Below are positions 56,646 to 64,000 of a DNA stretch of 64,000 nt, piece after piece. The stretch lies in NCBI RefSeq assembly GCF_010731575.1, contig NZ_AP022617.1:744001-808000 (forward strand), given 5' to 3'. Position 1 is the stretch's first letter. Each line of letters starts with the position of its first letter. The translations under genes were made by a program, and so were the position numbers. This stretch comes from Mycolicibacterium monacense (GTDB lineage: Bacteria; Actinomycetota; Actinomycetes; Mycobacteriales; Mycobacteriaceae). The notes under the pieces are model-generated. The model had not been told where the DNA came from, made no database searches, and was given only the letters and a program-made list of their open reading frames with translations.

Positions 56646-56957
56646 TCAGTCGCTGGCCGGAAGCGGTTTGGCCTCTTTGAGGTTGAGCGGGGTGGTGCCG
56701 ACGGACAGGGTGCCGGCGCCCGCCTTGGTGACCAGCACCTCGGCGCCGTTGTCGTCGACGTAGCGCTTACCCATCACGTTGCCGTCCGACAGGGCCGGGT
56801 CGATGGCGAGGTCGGACGGGTCGGCCCCGTTCGCGCTGTCCAGCGGCACCATCGGCGCACCGCCGGCGCGCAGATCGTCGAGACTCTCGGCGCTTCGCAC
56901 CACGATCACCTGGGTGTCGCACACCTGGCTCTTCAGGCGGGTGCCGTTCTTGATCAT
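56646..56957 (-). CDS. Conserved small protein, unknown function
   Basis: 103-aa protein that I do not recognise. It starts MIKNGTRLKSQVCDTQVIVV, has one Cys in that segment, and shows beta-rich sequence with a mid-region rich in Asp and a C-terminal KRYVDDNGAEVLVTKAGAGT. No signal peptide or membrane helix. Strong ribosome site AGAAGGAG. The ATG overlaps the acyl-CoA synthetase stop (ATGA), so it is translated with that enzyme and probably works with it. Confidence 0.78.
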   Translation of the reverse strand: MIKNGTRLKSQVCDTQVIVVRSAESLDDLRAGGAPMVPLDSANGADPSDLAIDPALSDGNVMGKRYVDDNGAEVLVTKAGAGTLSVGTTPLNLKEAKPLPASD

Positions 56958-58468
56958 GCGGGCTCCTTCTCGGGGTCTCTTGCTGCGGCAGCGTATTCCT
57001 CGATCAGTTCGCGGCGCAGCACCTTGCCGGTGGCGTTGGTGGGTAGTTCGGCGCGGAACACCACCCGGTCGGGGGTGCGGGAGCCGCGTAGGTGCTTGCG
57101 CACGTGCGCGCGCAGATCGTCGGCGTCGGGGTCCGCGCCGGGAGCCGGCACCACCACCGCGACGATGATCTGCCCCCACTGCGGATCCTCGGGGCCGACG
57201 ACGGCGACGTCACGCACGTCGGGGTGCTCGACGAGCACGTCCTCGATCTCGGCGGGTGCGATGTTCTCCCCGCCGCGGATGATGGTGTCGTCGGAGCGGC
57301 CGCCGATGAACAGGTAGCCGTCCTCATCAAGGGAGGCAACGTCTTTGGTGGGGAACCAGCCGTCCGCGTCGAGCACCGAGCCGATGTCGGTGTAGCGACC
57401 CGAGACCTGATCGCCCCGCACGAACAGCTCGCCGGTCTCCCCGGGGCCGAGCACGGTGCCGTCGTCGGCGCGGATCTGTACCTCGATACCGGGCACGATC
57501 TGACCCACCGAGCCGAGTCGGCGCGCCACCGCCGCGTCGTCGGAGGCGAGTGCGGCGCGGTGGTCGTCGGGGCCGAGCACCGCGATCGTGGAGCTGGTCT
57601 CGGTGAGCCCGTAGGCGTTGACGAATCCGACGCCGGGCAGCAGTTCGAGGGCTCGGCGCACCAGCGGCAGGGCCACCTTGGAACCCCCGTAGGCCAGGTT
57701 GCGCAGCGTGGGCAGCGCCACCGGCTCCTCGGACAGCGCGGACACGATGCGGTCGAGCATGGTGGGCACGACCGTGGCGGTGGTGACGCCCTCGGTGCTG
57801 ACCAGCCGGATCCACTCGCGCGCGTCGAAATGCCGCAGATACACCATCTTCCGGCCCGCGTACAGATTCGACATCGCGGCGCCGACGCCGGCGATGTGGT
57901 ACGGCGGTACACAGATCAGCGCGGCGTCCTCCGGGTCGGCAGAGGCGAACTCGACGGTGCCGGTCACATAGCTGGTCAGGTTGTTGTGGGTCAGCTCAAC
58001 GGCTTTGGGGCGTGAGGTGGTACCCGAGGTGAACAGCACGACGGCCACCGAGTCGGGGTCGGCGAACTCCGCGGTGGGTTCGGCCGTCCGCGCGGCGGCG
58101 AGGAACTCCTCGGAGTCCATCAGCTGCTTGCCCGCACCCGCGACGACCTCCCGGTACTCCGGGTCGGCGATCACCAGGGCATCGGGGAGCCGAGCGATGA
58201 GTTCGTGCAGGCCCTCGCGGCTGAGCCGGTAGTTGAGTGGGGTGAACGGGATCGCGGCCCTGGCCGAGGCGAACAACAGCAGCGGCAGCAGGACTCCGCC
58301 GGTGCCGACGTAGGCGACGTGCGCCGCGCCGGACTTCGCGATGACGCCGGCGCCCCCGTCGGCCAGTGCGGACAGCTCTTCGACGGACAACCGCAGGCCG
58401 TCGGAGACGACGGCGGTCCGCTCCGGGTCGGCCGAGACCGACATCTCGAGCAGCAGCGAGATACTCAT
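56954..58468 (-). CDS. Acyl-CoA synthetase (ANL superfamily, FadD-like)
   Basis: 504-aa adenylate-forming ligase joining a carboxylic acid to CoA. P-loop LFTSGTTSRPKAVELTHNNL, A5 motif NAYGLTETSSTIAVLG, hinge FIGGRSDDTIIRGGENIAP and catalytic Lys in LPTNATGKVLRREL. The substrate is not predictable. ATG 58468 overlaps the SDR stop (ATGA). Part of the leftward arm of the catabolic cluster. Confidence 0.93.
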   Translation of the reverse strand: MSISLLLEMSVSADPERTAVVSDGLRLSVEELSALADGGAGVIAKSGAAHVAYVGTGGVLLPLLLFASARAAIPFTPLNYRLSREGLHELIARLPDALVIADPEYREVVAGAGKQLMDSEEFLAAARTAEPTAEFADPDSVAVVLFTSGTTSRPKAVELTHNNLTSYVTGTVEFASADPEDAALICVPPYHIAGVGAAMSNLYAGRKMVYLRHFDAREWIRLVSTEGVTTATVVPTMLDRIVSALSEEPVALPTLRNLAYGGSKVALPLVRRALELLPGVGFVNAYGLTETSSTIAVLGPDDHRAALASDDAAVARRLGSVGQIVPGIEVQIRADDGTVLGPGETGELFVRGDQVSGRYTDIGSVLDADGWFPTKDVASLDEDGYLFIGGRSDDTIIRGGENIAPAEIEDVLVEHPDVRDVAVVGPEDPQWGQIIVAVVVPAPGADPDADDLRAHVRKHLRGSRTPDRVVFRAELPTNATGKVLRRELIEEYAAAARDPEKEPA

Positions 58469-59322
58469 GACTTGTCCAGTGCCTTGTCGACGAAGATGTC
58501 GAGGGTCGGGTTGTCTCCGCCACCGTAACGCGACAGGTCGCTCACCCCGGCCGATGCGAGCACGGCCGAGTCGATGAAGCACTGACCGGTGGTCTCGCGC
58601 GCGGGGCGGGACAGCACCTCGACCGCGGCGTCGGCCATGATCTGCGGATCACGCGACGTCTTCAGTGCGTCGGCGCCGATGTTGGCCACCGCCGAGGTGG
58701 CGATGTAGGTCTCCGGCCACAGGCAGTTGAACGCGATCCCAGCCTCGGCGTATTCGGCAGCCCAGCCGAGCGACAGCAGTGTCATCCCGTACTTCGACAG
58801 GGTGTACGCCGGGTGGGCGCCCAGCCAGTGCGGGTTCATGTTCAGCGGCGGTGCCAGCGTGAGCACGTGCGGGTTGGGCGATTCGCGCAGATGCGGCAGG
58901 CAGGCCTTCGTCAGCAGAAAGGTGCCGCGGACGTTGATGTCCATCATCAGATCGAACTTCTTGGCCGACAGCTGTTCGGTCGGTTCGGTGGCGATGGCGC
59001 TGGCGTTGTTGACGCAGATGTCGATGCCGCCGAAGTGCTCGACCGCGGTGTCGACGGCGCGCGCGACGTCTTCTTCCTTGCGGACGTCCCCGACTACGGC
59101 GACGGCCTTACCGCCGGCGGCCTCGACGTCGGCGACGGCGGTGTGCACGGTGCCGGGCAGTTTGGGGTGCGGTTCGGCGGTCTTGGCGAGCAAGACGACG
59201 TTGGCGCCCTGGCGGGCCGCGCCGATCGCGATCGCCAGACCGATGCCGCGGCTTCCACCGGACACCACCAGGGTGCGATCAGTCAACGTCCGTTGGCTGG
59301 GCACCCGTTGTTCGCTGGGCAT
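58465..59322 (-). CDS. Short-chain dehydrogenase, HSDL2-like
   Basis: 285-aa NAD(P)-dependent SDR. Nucleotide motif VSGGSRGIGLAIAIG, NNAS motif CVNNASAIA and the YxxxK pair AYTLSKYGM. In the segment before the Tyr (HVLTLAPPLNMNPHW), where HSDL2-type proteins usually carry the catalytic Ser in a SPP motif, Ala is found; the alignment is by eye. ATG start with AGGAGG 4 nt upstream. First gene of the leftward arm, divergent from the mutase genes. Confidence 0.9.
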   Translation of the reverse strand: MPSEQRVPSQRTLTDRTLVVSGGSRGIGLAIAIGAARQGANVVLLAKTAEPHPKLPGTVHTAVADVEAAGGKAVAVVGDVRKEEDVARAVDTAVEHFGGIDICVNNASAIATEPTEQLSAKKFDLMMDINVRGTFLLTKACLPHLRESPNPHVLTLAPPLNMNPHWLGAHPAYTLSKYGMTLLSLGWAAEYAEAGIAFNCLWPETYIATSAVANIGADALKTSRDPQIMADAAVEVLSRPARETTGQCFIDSAVLASAGVSDLSRYGGGDNPTLDIFVDKALDKS

Positions 59323-59345
59323 GGGCCTCCTCGACTCACCTCGAT

Positions 59346-59383
59346 GGTATTGCCATTCTCATTTTCTGCAAGTGACGTATCCA
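59346..59383 (+). repeat. 38-bp direct repeat, copy 1
   Basis: Begins GGTATTGCCATTCTCATTTT and ends GTATCCA, 24 bp before the SDR start. About 34 of 38 bases match copy 2 (59494-59531), in the same orientation. AT-rich; probably a duplicated promoter/operator. Confidence 0.75.
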
Positions 59384-59493
59384 GCGATTGTGTCGCATGC
59401 GCCGGTGCAGGTGGGCGCTGGGGTGTCGACGGGTGTGGGGTCAACCGCCGGCGGGTGCCGAACAGGTGCCGCTGTCTCGCCCTTCCCGATTGC

Positions 59494-59531
59494 GGTATTG
59501 GCATTCTCATTTTTTGCAAGTACGTTATCCA
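59494..59531 (+). repeat. 38-bp direct repeat, copy 2, with mutase promoter
   Basis: Begins GGTATTGGCATTCTCATTTT and ends TTATCCA, 3 bp before the mutase ATG. It contains TACGTT (59521-59526), a -10 placed for a nearly leaderless mutase transcript. The 110 bp between copies shows no convincing gene. Confidence 0.75.
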
Positions 59532-59534
59532 CTG

Positions 59535-61112
<1,578 letters not shown>

Positions 61113-61128
61113 AAGGGGGGTGTTCTGG

Positions 61129-61527
61129 ATGCCGACTCGTGTTCTCGTCGCCAAACCCGGCCTGGACGGCCACGACCGAGGCGCCAAGATCGTCGCGCGC
61201 ACCCTGCGCGACGCCGGCTTCGAGGTCATCTACACCGGTATCCGTCAACGCATCGAGGACATCGTGTCGATTGCGCTGCAGGAGGACGTCGCGGTGGTCG
61301 GGCTCTCGATCCTCTCCGGTGCCCACCTGGCCCTGACCCGGCGGACGGTCGACGCGCTGCGCGCGGCCGACGCCGGCGATATCGCCGTCGTGGTCGGCGG
61401 CACCATCCCGCAGGCCGACGTGCCGAAGCTGCTCGAAGCCGGTGCGGCCGCGGTCTTCCCGACCGGCACACCGTTGGAGACGCTGGTCACCGAGGTGCGC
61501 AAGCTGACCGGTGAGGTTGCCCAGTGA
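61129..61527 (+). CDS. B12-binding small subunit of acyl-CoA mutase
   Basis: 132-aa cobalamin-binding Rossmann domain. The B12 ligand motif D-x-H-x-x-G reads GLDGHDRGAKIVARTLRDAG, followed by SILSGAH (SxL) and VVVGGTIP (GG). It pairs with the large subunit 16 bp upstream. ATG 61129 preceded by GGGGGG 8 nt upstream. No MeaB-type chaperone gene is present in the visible cluster. Confidence 0.94.
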   Translation: MPTRVLVAKPGLDGHDRGAKIVARTLRDAGFEVIYTGIRQRIEDIVSIALQEDVAVVGLSILSGAHLALTRRTVDALRAADAGDIAVVVGGTIPQADVPKLLEAGAAAVFPTGTPLETLVTEVRKLTGEVAQ

Positions 61528-61536
61528 CGGTTCTGG

Positions 61537-61598
61537 CGCCGAACGTGCGCCCACTGCGACTTTTCGGCCGATTTTTCGCATTGACCGCACGTTCGGCG
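61537..61598. repeat. Palindromic intergenic element (13-bp arms)
   Basis: CGCCGAACGTGCG (61537-61549) and its exact complement CGCACGTTCGGCG (61586-61598) flank 36 bp that contain a second, shorter pair TGCGA/TCGCA. Likely a REP-like element or a hairpin between the mutase and oxidoreductase genes; it ends beside the ribosome site of the next gene. Confidence 0.7.
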
Positions 61599-61609
61599 GA
61601 GGAGTACCG

Positions 61610-62566
61610 ATGAGACTCGGTGTGATGATCGGTGCCGAGCGCGGCGACATGGCGCGCAAGGTCACCAAACTGGTGTCCGACATCCAGTGGGCCGAATCGG
61701 CGGGGATGGACACCGCATGGATGCCGCAGGTGCCCAACGACTTCGACTGTCTGACGATGGTCGCGGTGATGGCCGCGCACACGTCGCGCATCGAACTCGG
61801 GACCGCCGTCGTGCCGCTGCAGGCACAGCACCCGATCGCGCTGGCGCGGCAGGCGCTGTCGGTACACGCCATGGCCGGTGGCCGCCTGGCGCTCGGTGTC
61901 GGTCCGTCGCACCACTGGATCGTGCGGGACATGCTCGGCCTGCCCTACGAGAAGCCCGCCGCCTACACGCGCGACTACCTCGAGGTGCTCAACGCGGCAC
62001 TGGCCGGACCCGGCGACGTGGACGTCGAGAACGATTCCTTCACCGTGCACAATCCCACTGTGCTGCAGGCCGATACGCCGATGCCGGTCCTGGTGGCCGC
62101 ACTCGGTCCGGTGATGCTGCAGCTGGCCGGTGAACTCACCGACGGCACGGTCCTGTGGATGGCCGACGAGAAGGCGATCGGTGACCACATCGCCCCGAAG
62201 ATCACCAAGGCTGCGGCGGACGCGGGCCGGCCGGCGCCGCGCATCGTCGCGGGCATCCCGGTGTGCCTGTGCGCCAACTCCGAGATCGACGCCGCCAAAG
62301 AGCGGGCCAATCGCATCCTGGCCGAGGCCGAGACGTCACCCAACTATCAGCGGCTGCTCGACCGCGGCGACGCGCGCAACGTGGGTGATCTGTGCGCCGC
62401 GGGAGACGAAGACGCGATCCTGGCGCGGTTCAAGCAGTTCGCCGATGCCGGGGTCACGGATCTGTCCGTGCGGCTGCTGCCGATCGGTGACACCCGTGAC
62501 GAGTTGATCGCCTCCAAGTACCGCACCCGTGAGGTGATCGCCGAGCTCGGCAAGCAGGTGCGATGA
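61610..62566 (+). CDS. LLM class (F420-type) flavin-dependent oxidoreductase
   Basis: 318-aa luciferase-like TIM-barrel enzyme, probably using F420 as is common in mycobacteria. Typical segments: RIELGTAVVPLQAQHPIALA, RQALSVHAMAGGRLALGVGP and the end of the barrel PVLVAALGPVMLQLAGELTD. ATG 61610 with GGAGGAG upstream. The substrate is presumably an intermediate of the pathway encoded around it (inference). The stop codon lies in the first unit of a tandem repeat. Confidence 0.9.
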   Translation: MRLGVMIGAERGDMARKVTKLVSDIQWAESAGMDTAWMPQVPNDFDCLTMVAVMAAHTSRIELGTAVVPLQAQHPIALARQALSVHAMAGGRLALGVGPSHHWIVRDMLGLPYEKPAAYTRDYLEVLNAALAGPGDVDVENDSFTVHNPTVLQADTPMPVLVAALGPVMLQLAGELTDGTVLWMADEKAIGDHIAPKITKAAADAGRPAPRIVAGIPVCLCANSEIDAAKERANRILAEAETSPNYQRLLDRGDARNVGDLCAAGDEDAILARFKQFADAGVTDLSVRLLPIGDTRDELIASKYRTREVIAELGKQVR

Positions 62567-62689
62567 GCGCTTGCGCGAAGAGCCGAGGGTCCCGATGAGC
62601 GCTTGCGCGAAGAGCCGAGGCTCCCGATGAGCGCTTGCGCGAAGAGCCGAGGGTCCCGATGAGCGCTTGCGCGAAGAGCCGAGGGTCCC
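62562..62689 (+). repeat. Four tandem 32-bp repeats carrying a start codon and ribosome site
   Basis: Four head-to-tail units, each beginning GATGAGCGCTTGCGCGAAGA and ending GAGGGTCCC; unit 2 differs by one base (GAGGCTCCC). The first unit overlaps the upstream stop codon, and the last supplies GAGGG to the GTG of the CoA transferase gene. Each unit contains an ATG 5 nt after the previous unit's GAGGG. The 32-bp length shifts frame between units. Confidence 0.95.
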
Positions 62690-62690
62690 G

Positions 62691-63737
62691 GTGAACGGCC
62701 CGCTGGCCGGCATCCGGATCCTCGAGGTCGGTGTCATGCTGGCCGGCCCGTACGCGACGATGATGCTCGCGGACCTGGGTGCCGAGGTGACGAAGGTCGA
62801 GCCGCCCGGCGGTGAGATTTCGCGCCAGGTCAGCGACAGCTACTTCGCCAGCCTCAACCGCAACAAGCGCAGCGTCTGTCTGGATCTGCAGTCCGCCGAC
62901 GGGCAACGACGTCTGGGCGAGTTGGTCTCGGAATCGCATGCGCTGCTGGTGAACATGAAACCGTCGGTGATCCGCCGCCTCGGTTTGACCTACGAGGCGC
63001 TGCGGAAGCACAACGACAAGATCGTGTGCGTGGCGATGACGGGGTTCGGGTTGGACGGCGGGGACGATCCGGCGTTCGACTACGTGATCCAGGCGGCCAC
63101 CGGCGTCGCGGCGATGACCGGCGAGCCCGACGGCCCCCCGACGCTTCCGGGCTATTCGTCGGCCGACAACTCGACCGGGCTGACCGCCGCCCTCGGTCTG
63201 CTCGCGATGATCGTCTCCGGTCGCGGCGGACAGGTCGACGTCTCCCTGCGCGATGTGATGCTCTCGCAGCTGAACTACCGGGCGGCGGCATACCTGAACG
63301 ACGGGGTGGCGCCGCGTCGCCATCCCAACGGCGCGCATTCGTTCTACGTTCCGGCGCAACTGTTCCCGACCGCCGACGGTTATCTGGCGCTGTTCATCAC
63401 CCACGACGGGTTCTGGCGGCTGTTCGCGTCCGAGGCCGGGCTCGAGGGTTACCCCACCATGGCCGAACGGGCAGCGCAGCGTGAGGAGGTGCTCGCCGTC
63501 GTCACCGAGGCGCTCGCGAAGGACACCGCGAAGGGATGGGAGGCGCGCCTGCGCCCCCTCGGCATCCCGGCCGCGGCCGTTCGCGGGTTACCCGACGCGC
63601 TCGACGAGACACCGGAGGCACTCGTGACCGCCGGTGACTTCCGGTTGGTCGGCAGCCCCATCCGCATCGCCGGTTACCGACCCGATTACCGCCCGCCGCC
63701 ACAACTTCCGGAGGCGGCCACCGGTCAGTCGTCGTAG
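62691..63737 (+). CDS. CaiB/BaiF family (type III) CoA transferase
   Basis: 348 aa. N-terminal GIRILEVGVMLAGPYATMML, ADLGAEVTKVEPPGGE and the segment with the likely catalytic Asp near FDYVIQAATGVAAMTG are family features. It moves CoA between acyl groups, or acts as an alpha-methylacyl-CoA racemase relative; the latter would fit branched-chain acyl-CoA metabolism. GTG 62691 with GAGGG 5 nt upstream, contributed by the tandem repeat. Convergent 13-bp overlap with the ferredoxin gene. Confidence 0.92.
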   Translation: MNGPLAGIRILEVGVMLAGPYATMMLADLGAEVTKVEPPGGEISRQVSDSYFASLNRNKRSVCLDLQSADGQRRLGELVSESHALLVNMKPSVIRRLGLTYEALRKHNDKIVCVAMTGFGLDGGDDPAFDYVIQAATGVAAMTGEPDGPPTLPGYSSADNSTGLTAALGLLAMIVSGRGGQVDVSLRDVMLSQLNYRAAAYLNDGVAPRRHPNGAHSFYVPAQLFPTADGYLALFITHDGFWRLFASEAGLEGYPTMAERAAQREEVLAVVTEALAKDTAKGWEARLRPLGIPAAAVRGLPDALDETPEALVTAGDFRLVGSPIRIAGYRPDYRPPPQLPEAATGQSS

Positions 63738-64000
63738 GTGACCGACACTCTGGCGGTGTCCGGAACCGCCTGGCAGGTCAGCACGTATCCGTCCGCCACC
63801 TCGTCGTCGTCGAGCGCGTCGTTGACCCGCATGGTGGCGGTGCCCTCGGTGAGCTTGGCGATGCAGGTCCCGCAGTTGCCGGCCTCGCAGGAGAACGGCG
63901 GCGACATACCGGCCCTGCGTGCGCTCTCGAGCAGTGTTTCGCCGGGCACCTGGGCCACCGACAGCGTCTTGCGGTCGAGCACGATGGTGACCTCGGTGCC
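63725..64000 (-). CDS. 2Fe-2S ferredoxin domain (5' end outside window)
   Basis: C-terminal 91 codons of a protein that continues past the window. Plant-type 2Fe-2S cluster motif SCEAGNCGTC (C-x4-C-x2-C) with the fourth Cys in VLTCQAVP. The missing N-terminus decides whether this is a stand-alone ferredoxin or the last domain of a flavin reductase such as KshB or a PaaE-like protein. Either could feed electrons to an oxygenase outside the window. Confidence 0.88.
   Translation of the reverse strand, partial: GTEVTIVLDRKTLSVAQVPGETLLESARRAGMSPPFSCEAGNCGTCIAKLTEGTATMRVNDALDDDEVADGYVLTCQAVPDTARVSVTYDD

Noticed and set aside
59388..59534. 49-residue N-terminal extension of the mutase large subunit
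   Set aside because: Sequence is not family-like and a promoter lies inside it; ATG 59535 fits better.
62562..62689. CRISPR array
   Set aside because: Repeats are directly adjacent with no spacers and there are no cas genes.

Overview
The window is a high-GC chromosomal segment of a rapidly growing mycobacterium (Mycolicibacterium type). Evidence: gene order follows the Mycobacterium tuberculosis Rv1308-Rv1343c segment (atpA to lprD); the rRNA operon directly follows murA; the 16S gene has the short helix-18 form of fast growers; and there are an MspA-type porin, mycobacterial GlgE, NucS and the CysO/Mec/CysM system. No species name can be assigned safely from the sequence alone.

Layout. 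1-4.3 kb: end of the ATP synthase operon (atpA partial, atpG, atpD, atpC), then a DUF2550 membrane protein, cobalamin adenosyltransferase and murA. 6.7-12.4 kb: rrn operon with two promoters, 16S, a tRNA-free spacer, 23S, 5S and a strong terminator. 12.4-22 kb: DNA repair (ogt, ada-alkA fusion, nucS), an orphan fatty acyl-AMP ligase, a membrane adenylate cyclase, methylmalonyl-CoA epimerase, a thiolase and a CnoX-like thioredoxin. 22-30 kb: alpha-glucan metabolism (glgB, glgE, glgP) with a beta-propeller lyase-like gene coupled to glgP. 30-32.3 kb: MspA-like porin and an LpqM-like metallopeptidase lipoprotein. 32.3-43.2 kb: dinG, pncB, clpS, DUF2017, P1 peptidase, the mec-cysO-cysM-rhomboid-murI cluster, a cAMP phosphodiesterase homologue, rph and rdgB.

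43.2-64 kb is accessory in character. It begins with an MFS transporter fused to a winged-helix domain, then DUF3817 and LprD. A lower-GC LAGLIDADG endonuclease gene follows, beside a tRNA-Leu with two U.U mispairs. Next come DoxX and DUF309 proteins, then an MHS transporter-LacI regulator pair and a P450-kinase pair that share a near-identical palindromic operator, two more MHS transporters and a second membrane adenylate cyclase.

The last 7 kb is a catabolic cluster. Leftward: SDR, acyl-CoA synthetase and a 103-aa protein, with the cyclase immediately downstream. Rightward: a two-subunit B12-dependent acyl-CoA mutase, an LLM flavin oxidoreductase and a CaiB/BaiF CoA transferase. A convergent 2Fe-2S ferredoxin domain runs off the end. 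The two arms diverge from a 212-bp region holding a duplicated 38-bp element. The mutase has substrate-pocket residues that differ, by eye, from methylmalonyl-CoA mutase, making this cluster the best candidate for an undescribed system. Many genes have a TANNNT-like -10 hexamer 6-7 nt before the start codon, consistent with leaderless transcription.
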